This document shows, in pieces, positions 13,290-24,565 of a stretch of DNA of 64,000 nucleotides. Each line of letters starts with the position of its first letter. The stretch's first letter is position 1. The DNA is from Dermatophagoides farinae (Eukaryota; Arthropoda; Arachnida; Sarcoptiformes; Pyroglyphidae): assembly GCF_024713945.1 (NCBI RefSeq), contig NC_134683.1, positions 1,230,501 through 1,294,500 on the forward strand, in the 5' to 3' direction. Made by a program: the position numbers and the translations under genes. The notes beneath the pieces were generated by a model. That model had not been told where the DNA came from, ran no database searches, and was given only the letters and a program-made list of their open reading frames with translations.

Positions 13290-13828
13290 TTCAAATTATC
13301 AACAATTCGATCATTTGAAACCATAACAACGAGCAAAAAAAAAGTAGAATAATGACAATTTTATGATTGAAATTGATCCTAAATCATCATAAATTTATTC
13401 ATATATGGAGAAATCGAACAAAACAGTGTATTTCATTCTATAAATATTCTCAAAAATTTTATAATGCAAAAAACATTTTGCCAACCATTAATAACTCAAA
13501 TAAAGTTTTAAATACAAACAAATATCGATATCATTCATTCATTTTATGGCCACTTTTTTTGGTCGATTATTAGTTGGAATTTTCTTTTTTTCTTAGTTTT
13601 TATTAGTTGGAAAAAAACCCAAGGTCCCATAACAATATAATCGGAAACAAATGTCATCATCGTCATCATTCGTTCATTAATTCGGCATCAACAACAATGG
13701 TTCATATATGAAAACAAAAACGGATTAGAGAAAAGTTTCAAAGAAGAAAAAAAAACATTTGAAATTCTACGCATTTTTCACATTGAATTATTATTAAATC
13801 GATTTATTTATTATTGACAAAGATAAAA
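13290..13828. repeat. Upstream module, copy 2
   Basis: Second direct copy of the module described at 11930-12499, ending at the start codon of the intact plus-strand receptor-like gene. It keeps the same landmarks but has lost part of the poly(A)-rich stretch found at 12365-12420 in copy 1. Confidence 0.65.
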
Positions 13829-15392
13829 ATGGCCAAAATAATTGATCTAATTATCAACATGGTATTCATTTTTCGAAACATTATTTTATCGATTGTAGAT
13901 TTATTTAAAGAAATGACAAAAATTCTTTTTTCGTTACTCAAATTGGATCTAATGAATCATCTGAAAAAATATTTAAAAATGTACGCTGAACAAAGAATTT
14001 GTAAACAAAAATATGATTATAATCCATACGGCATGGAATACAAATTCAATTTGGTGACCGCATCAACGAAATTTTCATATAATCAACATCAACAATGTCG
14101 TATTTGTCGTGTTATTGGATTGATCGATTTGATTATCATTGTCTATATAGTTAAAAATTTCTATGAACATTTCCTTATCAAAAGAAATGTATTTGATAAG
14201 CATTTGAATGCCAATGTAATTGGCCTATTCATGCAATCCGATCCAATCGTTTGTTTATTTTGCTATTTATTAGCCATTCAAATTATAATATATCTTCACT
14301 GGCTTTATTATTCAAATCCAAATGCATCAGCGTTATATGATATAATATTCAAACAACGATCCGATAATTTTCATCCACCATATCATTATCGATCTAAAAT
14401 GGCATGTACATTTGTACGAGATATGGCACGAATAATTATCATTTCATTTTCAATTTTTATCATCATAATAAGTAAGTACAAATTGAATCAATTGATAAAT
14501 TCAATTCATTTATCGATTCTCTCTCTCTCTCCCTCTATTCTTTATTTAGATTTTATTACATTAATGATAGATCTATCAACATTAATATTCGTGTTTGAAA
14601 ATTGGAATTATTTTTTCCCATTCAATACAAACATTTTCGAATGTTTTAATCATTCAATAACATTAGTAATGATGTTTTTCTATTGGAAAGTGATAGAAAT
14701 TACAGTCATTTTCTATGCACATTGTTGCATAATAATGGCTACATGTGGATCAATATCAGCATTTGTATTTCGAATCAATGTATGGCAAACAAAACAATTG
14801 TTGTCGTCAATCCATGAACATCAAATATTCATTCAACGACAATTGATACAATTTCAACATTTTAATACAAAAAATTTACGTTTCCTTCACTCAACTCGTA
14901 TATATTTCGAAGCGTTTTTCATATTTTTATTAATTAATATTCCACTCAATTGTTATTTGATCATATTAATTATGAATGGCAACGAAAATAAATTTATCAT
15001 TTTCTTTTTCATTGCACTTGCTGCACAACAAATTATATGCATTTTCGGTATCCATCTATTTGCTGCCATGTGCAATAAAGAATTTCATTCGTCTTCTAAT
15101 CGATTTATAAATTTATTGGTTCGATCACATCGATATTGGCATCGGCGACGATTATCAACTTTGTTGAAATTATCACATTATGGTCAAGCATATCATACGA
15201 AAAAAAAATATGGTTTCACATATGGCAAATTACAATTAATTACGATGGAAGAATTTGCAATGGTATGTATTTTAGTTTAGCTTTATTCAAATACATTCTG
15301 ACCAATGGTTATTTGTCCATTTTCTTTTTCATTAGTTTACTCTAATTTATTCTCAATTCTTCATGTTTATTTATGAACATTTTTATCAATAA
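13829..15392 (+). CDS. Multi-pass membrane protein, gustatory-receptor-like family, member 2 (intact)
   Basis: Exons 13829-14471, 14550-15262 and 15336-15392 encode 470 residues. The ATG at 13829 follows a conserved GACAAAGAT context also seen in the copies at 12500 and 16090. Hydrophobic helices alternate with short loops; family motifs are NPYGMEYKFNLVTAS, CRICRVIGLI, FHPPYHYRSKMA, RINVWQTKQLL and HYGQAYHTKKKYGFTYGK. The last intron is phase 0 (ATG, then GTATGT) and the last exon encodes FTLIYSQFFMFIYEHFYQ. Intron 1 (78 bp) has no stop and stays in frame, so an unspliced form would also be open. It is the best-preserved plus-strand member of the cluster. Ligand and membrane topology are unknown. 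Confidence 0.75.
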
Positions 15393-15544
15393 ATAGACTA
15401 ATGGCACGTATATATACTTGTTCTCAAGTCTCAACAATTTCTGCATCAATCGATTAGAAAAAAAATGTCAATTATTTCTGTGGTCGAAATTCTTTATTTC
15501 TACACATAGGCATACAAACTTCAATTGTTTATTGGTAAAAAAAA

Positions 15545-16089
15545 AATCTAAATTATCAGCAATTCGATCATTTGAAACCATAACAACGTGCAAAAAAAAG
15601 TTGAATAATGACAATTTTATCATTTATGGAATAGAATTGAATAAAAAATTTTCGTCATTAATTATCATATATAAATTTATTCATATATGCGACGAGTAAT
15701 TTTTCAAAAAAAAATTATTCCAAATAAAATAGTGGATTCTTTCGATATATTTTCAAGAATTTTCTCATGCAAAAATTATTTTGTCGGCCATTAATTTAAA
15801 TAACATTAATAAAGTTTTAAATGCAAAAGAATATCGCTATCATTGATTCATTTTATTGCAACTTTGTTTTTGATCGATTATTGGTTGGTATTTTCTTTTT
15901 TCTTCAACCCAAGTTTTTAAAAAAAAAATTCCCATAACAATATCATCATTCATTCATTCAGCATCAACAACAATGGTTCATATATGAAAAAAAACGGATA
16001 AGAGAAAAATTTTCAAGAAGAAAAACAAAACTTTAATCATAATCATATTGCATTATTATTAAATCGACTATATTCATTGTTTGACAAAG
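15545..16089. repeat. Upstream module, copy 3
   Basis: Third direct copy of the upstream module, directly before the pseudogene at 16090. It starts in the 3' flank of the gene at 13829-15392 and is the most diverged of the three, with small deletions around 15680-15710 and 15940. Confidence 0.6.
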
Positions 16090-17690
16090 ATGAAAATTAT
16101 GATCATAATCGATTTAATTATCAACATGGTATTCATTTCTCGTAACATCATTTTATCGATTATAGATGTATTTGAAGAATTGGCAGAAATTATTTTTTCA
16201 TTCCTCAAATGTGGTCGAATGAATTATCTGAAAAAATATTTCAATATGTAAAGTGAACAAAGAATTTGTAAACGAAAATATGATTATAATCCATATGGCA
16301 TGGAATACAAATTCAATTTGGTGACCGCATCAACGAAATTGTCAAATAATCAACATCAACAATGTCGCATTTGTCGTGTTATTGGATTGATCTATTTGAT
16401 TATCATTGTCTTTTTGGTTAAAAATTTCTATGAACATTTTCTGATCAAAAGAAATGTATTTGATATGCATTTGAATGCCGATGTAATTGGCCTATTCATG
16501 CAATCCGATCCAATTGTTTGTTTATTTTGCTATTTATTAAACATACAAACTTTGTTGTATCATCACTTGCTTTATTATTCAAATCCAAATGCATCAGCGT
16601 TATATGATATAATATTCAAACAACGATCCGATAATTTTCATCCACCGTATTGTTATCGATCTAAAATGGCATGTACATTTATACGAGATATGGCAAGAAT
16701 AATTCTAAATTTATTAATAATTTTTATTTTCACAATGAGTAAGTACTAATTGAGTCTATTGATAGATTCAATTCATTTATCGATTCTTTCTCTCTCTCTC
16801 TATTTCTCTCTACAAACATTTAGATTTGATTATATTAATGGTGAATATATCAACATTAATATTCGTATTTGAAAATTGGAATTATTTTTTCCCATTCAAT
16901 ACAAACATTTTCGAATGTTTTAATCATTCAATAAAATTAGTAATGATGTTATTCTATTGGAAAGTGTTCGAAATTCCATGCATTTTATATGGACATTGTT
17001 GTTTATTAATGGCTATATGTGGATCAATATTAGCATTTGTATTTCGAATCAATGTATGGCAAACGAAACAATTGTTGTCGTCAATCAATCATCGTAAAAA
17101 TGAACAAAAAATGACAAAGATGATATTCATTCAACGACAATTGATACGATTTCAACGTTTTAATACAAAAAATTTACGTTCAATGCAATCATATCGTATA
17201 TATTTAGATGCATTTGTCATATTTTTATTCATTCATATTCCATATAATTGTTATTTGGTCATATTGATTATGAATGGCAACAAGAGTTCCATTATCCTTT
17301 TCATTATCACCATATTTGCTACACAACAAATTCTGTGCATTCTATGTATCCATCTTTATATTGCCATCTGTAATAAAGAATTTCATTTTTCTTCCAATCG
17401 TTTTATGAATTTATTGGTTCGATCACATCGATTCTGGCATCGGCGACGATTATCAACGTTGTTGAAATTGTCACATTATGGTCAAGCATATCATACGAAA
17501 AAAAATATGGTTTCACATATGGCAAATTACAATTAATTACGATGGAAGAATTTGCAATGGTATGTATTTCATTGAGTTTTATTCCAATTTGATCTAATCA
17601 AATTGATTATTGATTATTTTTCTTTTTCATTAGTTTATTCTATTTTATTCTCAATTCTTCATGTTTGTCTATGAACAATTTTATCAATAA
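16090..17690 (+). pseudogene. GR-like family member 3, recent pseudogene (premature stop and frameshift)
   Basis: The exon layout is as in member 2: 16090-16738, 16824-17559, 17634-17690. Codon 54 is a TAA stop (16249-16251) where paralogues have TAC for Tyr in the motif KMYAEQRI. Near the end, a run of 8 As (about 17498-17505) replaces the 9 As of member 2, shifting the frame inside YHTKKKYGFTY. All splice sites and the last exon (FILFYSQFFMFVYEQFYQ) are kept, so the loss is recent. The A-run change alone could be a sequencing slip; the TAA is less easily explained that way. Translation could restart at Met71 (16300) but would lack the conserved N-terminus. Confidence 0.78.
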
Positions 17691-18447
17691 ATAAACTACA
17701 CGTATATATACTTGTTCTCAAGCCTTAACAATGTTTGTCTGTATCAATCGATTGGAAAAAAATGTCAATTCCTTATTCCTACACATAGACACTCAAACTC
17801 CAACTCACCTACTTACACATTGAAACACATTTAATGCACCAAAAACCAATTTATACACACAGTACACACACACACACAATCCAAAAATTTGTGATCTCCA
17901 TATTATATCCTTAACTTGTGAATTTTTAATTTTATTTTCATTGTTACATTATTATTATGATATATATCAGAATTATCCGTTGCTGTTTCACTCAATATTC
18001 ACTCAATAATAATTATCGTGCTTTATTATTCTTTTTAGATTAGCTTATATATAGTAAATTTCAGAATTATAATTTGTTTTGTTTTATCAATCGTATGTTC
18101 AAAGGTTTACTGATGTTCCGAGTTTTACCCAGTTGTTTTTTCTCAAAAAAAAAAAAAAAAAAAATTTCCAGAATCATAAAAATAAGAATTGACGATCATT
18201 ATGAAAAAAATTTCAAAAAAAAAACCAAAAAACAAATAAACAAACGTAATGCCCAATTCATTGTGCATTTGTGTTTGTTTGTCAATTTTAAAAATTTACA
18301 ATTTTACAAATTTCAGACACTAGATGGAAGCCAGTAATGATAATAAACATTTATTTCAAATTTCAAATTACTAATTTATTATATTGTATTGAATTCTATC
18401 GATAAACAAGTTATTATTACAAGTTTTGAAATATATTTGATTGTGAT
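17691..18447. other. Intergenic region with no recognised gene
   Basis: AT-rich DNA between the 3' ends of two convergent receptor-like pseudogenes. It holds a short (CA)n tract at about 17855-17878 and a poly(A) run at 18145-18163. The one open frame (18074-18337) is Lys- and Phe-rich low complexity with no recognisable domain. Confidence 0.5.
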
Positions 18448-19770
18448 TCAAATATATTGAAAGAAGAACATTATAAATTGACAATAAAGTAATAGAAACT
18501 GTTGGAGAGAAATAAAAATCAATTTAAAATAAACAAAAATTGTATCGGTTTTTTATTTCTTACCATAAGGAATTCACGCATTGATATTAGCTGCAATTTT
18601 CCATATGTAAAACCATATTTATTCTCCGTATGATATGCGTGGCCATAATTGGACAGTTTCAATAACAATGATAAATTCTTCACATGTGATTGTCTACAGG
18701 ATTCTCGAGCCAATAGATTCAAGAATCGTGTAGATGATTCTTAAAACTATTGTTACAAATGGCAATAATTCGACAAAAATTTTCGTATTTGACAATGAAC
18801 CTTTGACATTTTATAATGATTTAAAAAAAATAGAACCAATTTGAAATTTGAATTGATTGTGTTATATGGACTTGTTGGAATTTTCTATGATTCTGAACTG
18901 GTCGTGTTAGGTTGGATTTGTATTAATTTGGATTTTGAATTCTGAATTGATTGTGTTAGGTTGGATTTGTTATTTTATGGATCTTAAATTGATTAATAAT
19001 TGTTTTGTTTGCCAAACATTTATCACTTGTTATCATCATAAACAACAATAAACTGGTCGTGTTAGGTTGGAACAATGTATTTACTGGATTTTGAATTCAT
19101 ATAATCTGAATTGATTGTGTTACATTGCCACATGGCGTGATTTAGAGAAACGAAAATTGGCCTGGATTTTGTCCAAATTTTCCATGATAATTTTCAACGA
19201 TAATAGCTCCATTGATTGTGATTAACTATGGAATTGTTATTTTCTAGATTAAAATTGAACTTTTCGTGTTAGGTTGATGATCATGAATTTTGAATTCTGA
19301 ATGATTTTTAGGTTGGATTGTTATTTTCTGGATTTTAAATTTTGAATTCTGCAGGTTGGATATTGATTGTTGTTAGAATTGATTGTGTTAGTTTGGACTT
19401 GTTATTTTCTCGATTCTGAACTGGTCGTGTTAGGTTGGATTTGGATTGATTGTGTTAGGTTTGTACGATATTTTCTAAATGATTGTTGTTTATCTATTGA
19501 ATCAATTCTGCATCAAGAATGGATACAGTTATATTGATAATAAAGCCATGATGAATGATTGTGTCAATCTGGATTTGATGAATTTTACGATTCTGAACTA
19601 ATTGTGCAATTGCAAATAGATTAACAGTTGGATTTGTTATTTTCTGAATTCTGAATTATTGTGTTAAAAACATTTGATATTAGGATGAATAATGCATATT
19701 TTGAAAATTGATTGATTAAACAAACATTATGACAAATGGAAGAATTTTGATTTTGATTTGTTTGTTTAAT
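18448..19770 (-). pseudogene. Heavily eroded GR-like pseudogene, part of a segmental duplication
   Basis: The 3' end is clear: the last exon 18448-18498 (FLLLYCQFIMFFFQYI) and penultimate exon end 18564-18722 (SNYGHAYHTENKYGFTYGK) closely match member 4 at 22591-24079. Upstream a frameshift appears at about 18740, and only islands of similarity remain: 18990-19010 to 23160-23190 (TTGTTTTGTTTGCCAAACAT), 19130-19150 to 23308-23325, 19500-19550 to 23610-23650 and 19690-19740 to 23790-23850. Between the islands lie about ten copies of a GTGTTAGGTTGGATTTG-like motif. Further flank (20040-20310) matches 24150-24425, so the whole region is a decayed duplicate of the member 4 locus. Confidence 0.7.
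18895..19480. repeat. Dispersed GTGTTAGGTTGGATTTG-type repeats inside the pseudogene
   Basis: About ten variants of a unit reading roughly GATTGTGTTAGGTTGGATTT, often followed by GTTATTTTCTGGATTCTGAA, occur at about 18906, 18953, 19058, 19118, 19266, 19310, 19350, 19383, 19425 and 19448. They break up the receptor homology. Each contains a TTAGGTTGG core like that in the TTAGG-rich dumpy intron at 39275-39550. Confidence 0.55.
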
Positions 19771-20039
19771 TATTACTTATTTTTCCTATACCGATTCCAC
19801 TACAAACAATTGTTCACAACTTTAATAGATATTTGAATAATCGAAGTATATCGTTTTCTTTTCAGGATTACCATAATATTCAAATGTAATCGTAAAAATG
19901 GATTTTCATTTTATTATAAAATGGAAATTTCGCGGCACACAAAAGTTTTTCGAAAACAGTGGTTGAGAATTGATTGTTACTGGAATGAAAAAAAAAAAAA
20001 AACAAAAATTACAAATGAAAATAAAAAAAAATTTTTACT

Positions 20040-20289
20040 TAATCTTAAATACTGGTTTGGAAAAAAAAATTCCACTAAAAGGCGAAAAAAATAGCCAGTT
20101 TTCTTCACAGAATTATTGACGCAAAACAGAAAAAAAATTTATGTACACAAGAAATTAATCAAGAATCATTGGAATTTTTGTTGCTAAAAACATAAAAAAT
20201 AATCATGTGTAAAATGTACATTCGAAATATTCATCCGGACCGATGAAAAAATTTATTCTTTTCCCGGACTATGAATTTGACACCGCATG

Positions 20290-20316
<27 letters not shown>
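20040..20316. repeat. Left flank of the duplicated locus (matches about 24150-24425)
   Basis: This stretch aligns with the sequence upstream of member 4, including AATAGCCAGTTTTCTTCACAG, GAATTATTGACGCAAAAC and GATGAAAAAATTTATTCTTTTC, and ends in a (CA)n tract at 20290-20316. In the paralogous locus the CA tract is short and runs straight on to the sequence found here at 22092. It marks the left edge of the LINE insertion. Confidence 0.75.
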
Positions 20317-20320
<4 letters not shown>

Positions 20321-22034
20321 ATTATGTGATCAAATAAATGGGATAGTAAATATCGTTTTTGATTGGGCTATACAAAATAAAATTCCTGTGAATAAAGAAA
20401 AAACCAATGCTCTTCTTTTATCGAAAAAGAACAAACCAACACCAAACAATCTTATAATCAAAACGGTCGAATCAACTAAAATCCTTGGTGTAACTTTTAC
20501 GAGAGACCTTAAATTCAATTTACATGTTAAGAAAAAAATTTTGGAAGCTTACAAATATTTACAAATCCTCAAAACATATGTATCGCACAAATTTGGTTTA
20601 TCAAGTGATAAAAGAATCACTCTATATAATTGTTTTGTCAAGCCTAGCCTTTTAAATGCTTCAGAAATATGGTCAAATAATATTAATTATCAATCAAAAA
20701 GAAGCTTGGTCACACTTGATAATGCATTATTAAGAAATGCAATAAAACAGTAATGCTTTCAAATCTACACCGATCGATTGTCTGCTGGCCATTTACAATC
20801 TCAAAACTATGTACACGTACTCCACTGATTAATTGTTTTATACTTTTAAATTTTGGAGAAGATTAATTCAAAAAGAAGCTTGCACTTTAATGCATTATTA
20901 AAAATGCAATTAATGCTTTCAAATCTACACCGATCGATTGTCTTCATCTACTAACACGTACTCCTCTGATTAATGATATACTAATTTTGAGAAGAAATTC
21001 AGCTGCACTTAAAATACGCAAAATTCCTGTTGGACCAGTAGATGCACTGAACAATAACATAATAATCATGGGCAATTGGAACATCGAACACGACATTACT
21101 ATTGACATAAATTATCAATTCAATGATCATTTCATTCTTTGTCACTCTTCTATTAATATTGTACAAGGAAATCACACATTCGACGTTTACACAAAATACT
21201 GGTTTCATACTGGCTTAGTTGATGCAATAGACAATAGCATTCGGAAATCTTTAAAATTGCTGCTCAACCACCACTATTTACATCAATCAAAGATTATTGT
21301 ATACACACCAATAAAATCTGGTCTCTACAAGATTCAGACAATTTCATCCAAAAATATTATGAAAATTGTTCAATTTTTGAACTTATCATATTCAACAATT
21401 TATGTAAAACATATTGAACGATACACATACACAAATCAAGTTGACGTTTCACGAATTAAAATCAGCTTTAAGTACTATGCCAAATCAAAAATCAACGAAA
21501 TCATTAAATCACATCTGAATGAATCTATGGTTAACTTATCAAATAATTGTAACAAAGAAGAAACGACAACTCTAATAAATCATAAAAATTTCAATATAAA
21601 TCTAGTTAACCAAGAAATTACATCCTTATGCACAGGCCACGGCCCAACAAGGGCGTACCTGTTTAATAAACGAAAAATTGGTTTATCAGCAAATTGCCCT
21701 GTGTGCAATTCTCCACAAAATTATAGCCACATCACCACATGTCCGATGTTTGATGACATTATGAACATCTTTGAAATTAACGGCAACGAACATTTGACCT
21801 CCACAATTGGTAAATTGTTAAATAACAACAAACTATCTGATTTCTCCCATCTCGTCCACCGACGCTTAAGGGATATGAATGAACGCCTTAAATTCATCAT
21901 TTAAAGCTCTATTCTTAATTTTATCTCTTATCTACATGATTATTATCATTGTATGACTTTTATTCTCGTTTTTTTTATTGTATTTACATTTTTCATTATT
22001 TGATAATTTTAAATAAAGCTAGGAGTCATGCTCC

Positions 22035-22069
<35 letters not shown>
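20317..22069 (+). mobile_element. 5'-truncated non-LTR retrotransposon (LINE, R1/Jockey-like) with poly(A) tail
   Basis: The element starts inside the reverse transcriptase just after the catalytic box (DWAIQNKIPVNKEKT, then STKILGVTF, then LYNCFVKPSLLNASEIW, the thumb region) and reads open to about 20752. After an internal duplication the frame continues at about 20987-21901. The C-terminus has TGHGPTRAYLF and a Cys-rich CPVCNSP...HITTCPMFDD motif, typical of R1/LOA/Jockey-type elements. The 3' end has AATAAA (22012-22017), a small GGAG/CTCC stem and about 33 As (22037-22069). CA tracts on both sides fit a target-site duplication that cannot be measured exactly. It is dead: truncated, frame-broken and lacking the polymerase core and endonuclease. 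Confidence 0.85.
20694..20995 (+). repeat. Internal 174-bp imperfect tandem duplication in the LINE
   Basis: The block beginning TCAAAAAGAAGCTT at 20694 recurs about 174 bp later at 20868, and both copies contain GCTTTCAAATCTACACCGAT. The copies differ by several short deletions (for example, GGTCACACTTGATAATG becomes GCACTTTAATG). The duplication ends the upstream open frame at 20753 and restarts it at 20987. Confidence 0.65.
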
Positions 22070-22083
<14 letters not shown>

Positions 22084-22235
22084 CACATACACAGCAAAAA
22101 TAGTTCCAGTTTTTTTCGATTAGAATTATTTAACGAAGAGAAAGCTGAATTGGTCGTAATCGATTGGTTTATACTTGAGAGATATGAATTTCTTTCACAG
22201 ATAAATGTGTTATTATTAAGATTTGACAAGAGGTC
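22070..22235. repeat. Right flank of the duplicated locus (matches about 24415-24565)
   Basis: Begins with the second CA tract (22070-22087), then AGTTCCAGTTTTTTTCGATTA, which aligns with AGTTCTAGTTTTTTTTTCGA at 24432, and keeps matching through ATGAATTTCTTTCACAG. With the left flank it shows that the LINE landed within one CA tract. Confidence 0.7.
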
Positions 22236-22590
22236 TTGGAAGTATTGATTCAATAGTTATATAATATTCAATAAATAGGCTTTTAGAATGATATAAATGA
22301 TTTTTAATAATAATGAATAACTGGTAAACTATTACACCATTGATCGCACTAATTAAATATGCTTTTATAGTGACATTAAACAGTAAAACAATCTTTCTTT
22401 CAACAATTCAAACAGTTAAGTTTGATTAAAATTTCATAAAATTCCTTGAACAATTCTCGGATCAATTAGATAATTCGATTGACACCTTGGATTGGATATC
22501 AAATAGGAAACGACGCAGGATATTTCATTTTGTGTGAACAAATTACAGGTTTTCAGTAGAAAATGAGAATTGGAAAATTTTGATTTTAAC
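22236..22590. other. Short intergenic region with no recognised gene
   Basis: AT-rich sequence between the right flank of the insertion and the 3' end of member 4. Nothing else in the window matches it clearly and no ORF stands out. Confidence 0.45.
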
Positions 22591-24079
22591 TTAAATGTAT
22601 TCAAAGAAGAACATTACAAATTGACAATACAGTAATAGAAACTGTTGGAGAGAAATAAAAATCAATTGAAATAGACAAAAATTGCATCTGTTTTTGTATC
22701 TTACCATAACAAATTCTCGCATCGATATGAGCTGCAATTTTCCATATGTAAAGCCATATTTATTCTCAGTATGATATGCATGGCCATAATTAGACAGTTT
22801 CAATAACAATGATAAATTCTTCATACGGGATTGTCCACTGGATTCACGAGCCAATAGATTCAAGAATCGTGTAGATGATTCATGAAAATTTTGATTACAA
22901 ATGGCAAACAATAAATGAACACCAAATATGCACACTATTTGTTGACAAGCAAAAGTGGATAAAACCAAAGAATAGACCAAATCTGAACGTCCAGACATTA
23001 TGAATAAGATGATGTAACAATTGATTGAAACATTAACGAATATAAATACAGTGACCGTTTCACAATAAACATTTCCCCATTGTATTAATTTCAGATTATA
23101 TGTATTGAAATGTTGAAAACGTTTCAATCTTTGAAAAATCGATACACGGCTTAGATTGACTAATAATTGTTTTGTTTGCCAAACATTTATCAGAAAGATC
23201 ATCAGATATGGCAATAAACAAAGAGCAAATAGTGCACAACATTGGGCATAAATAACATGGAAAAATTCATATAATTTCCAAAAGAATGTCATTAACATTA
23301 GCCACATAGCGTGATTTAGAGAAACCAAAATATTTCGGTTGAATATAGCGAAAAAATAGTTCAAATTTTCAAGGATAAATTTTACTAATAATAGTTCCAT
23401 TGATATGATAATCAAAACTGAAATGATGAAACAAATCAAATTTATTAAGATTACAAAACATTTTGAATGACTCACTAGTTATAAACATAAAAAGATTGAC
23501 CATTTTGATCGCCATCATGGCAATATCTTTGGCTACTTTACCTGCCATTCTAGTGCGATAACGATATGGTGGATGAAATTGTTGTCTATCTTGTTGAAAT
23601 AATACAGCATTGAGAATGGAAACAGTTTGATTCCGGTAATAAAGCCGATGAAGATAATATTGGATCTGTATGACAAACATGATGATAAACAGAACAAGAA
23701 TACGACGACCTACTTGTGTGATTGCAAATAGATTAGCAGTAAGATAATTATTAAAAGTATTGCTATCGTCTTGAAACATTTGAACAATAGGATGGATAAT
23801 GCATATTAATAAAATTAATTCGATGAAACTAACAACTTGACAAATGGAACATTTCTCGTGATGATGTTGACCAATCCATGATAAACGAAATTGTTTACTA
23901 ATCTGGTCACAATCGAATTGTTTACATTGTCTTTGTGGATCATTGTACATGTCGAAATATCTTTTCATATAATTCAATCCATCTAATCGTAGTAATGGAC
24001 TAATCATTCTTACTATACCAATGGAAATGATTCGAATGGATAGGAAATTTTTCCGAAAAATTTCAATCATTTTATTCAT
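22591..24079 (-). CDS. Multi-pass membrane protein, gustatory-receptor-like family, member 4 (intact)
   Basis: Exons 23476-24079, 22705-23417 and 22591-22641 encode 455 residues. It is diverged from members 1-3 but has the same design: CSICQVVSFIELILL after the first hydrophilic loop, QFHPPYRYRTRMA before the first intron, FLINVWQTKQLL, and SNYGHAYHTENKYGFTYGK near the end. The last intron is phase 0 (ATG, then GTAAGA) and the last exon encodes FLLLYCQFVMFFFEYI. The middle exon is 713 bp, the same as in member 2. No stop or frameshift is seen. A decayed duplicate lies at 18448-19770. A longer open frame upstream (to 24424) has no support from paralogues, so the ATG at 24079 is preferred. Confidence 0.75.
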
Positions 24080-24149
24080 TGTTATGACTGAAAAGAAAAT
24101 TTCTTGTGAACATAAATATTCGTTAGATGAATCAAAAAAATAAAAAATA

Positions 24150-24565
24150 AAAAAAAAATTTACTCTTAAATTTAATCTTAAATACTTAGAAACGAAAAAA
24201 AAAATCCAATAAAAGGTAAAAAAATAGCCAGTTTTCTTCACAGAATTATTGACGCAAAACAAAACAAAAAAATTTATGTACACAAGGAATTCATCAAGAA
24301 TCATTGGAATTTTTGTTGCTAACGATATATCAAATGTAAAATGTACACTCGAAATAATCATCAGGGACTGATGAAAAAATTTATTCTTTTCCTGGGATAT
24401 GAATTTAACCTCACACACACACAAAAAAACAGTTCTAGTTTTTTTTTCGATTAAAATTATTGAACGAAAAAAAAGCTGACCTGGTCGTAATAATCAATTT
24501 ATTCATATTTGAAAAATGAATTTCTTTCACGGTAGATAATTGTGTTATTTAAAGTCTATGATGAT
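24150..24565. repeat. Paralogous empty site of the LINE insertion
   Basis: This stretch matches 20040-20316 and then, after a short CA tract at 24414-24423, matches 22092-22235 without the 1.75-kb element. It therefore records the state before insertion in the duplicated copy. Confidence 0.7.

Noticed and set aside
22037-22087. Poly(A) plus CA tract as an ordinary compound microsatellite
   Set aside because: It follows AATAAA and LINE coding sequence, and the paralogous locus lacks it, so it is the tail of a retroposed element.
23369-24424. Extension of receptor-like member 4 upstream to 24424
   Set aside because: The extra 115 codons start in a CA repeat, have no counterpart in paralogues, and lie in sequence shared with the non-coding flank at 20040-20316.
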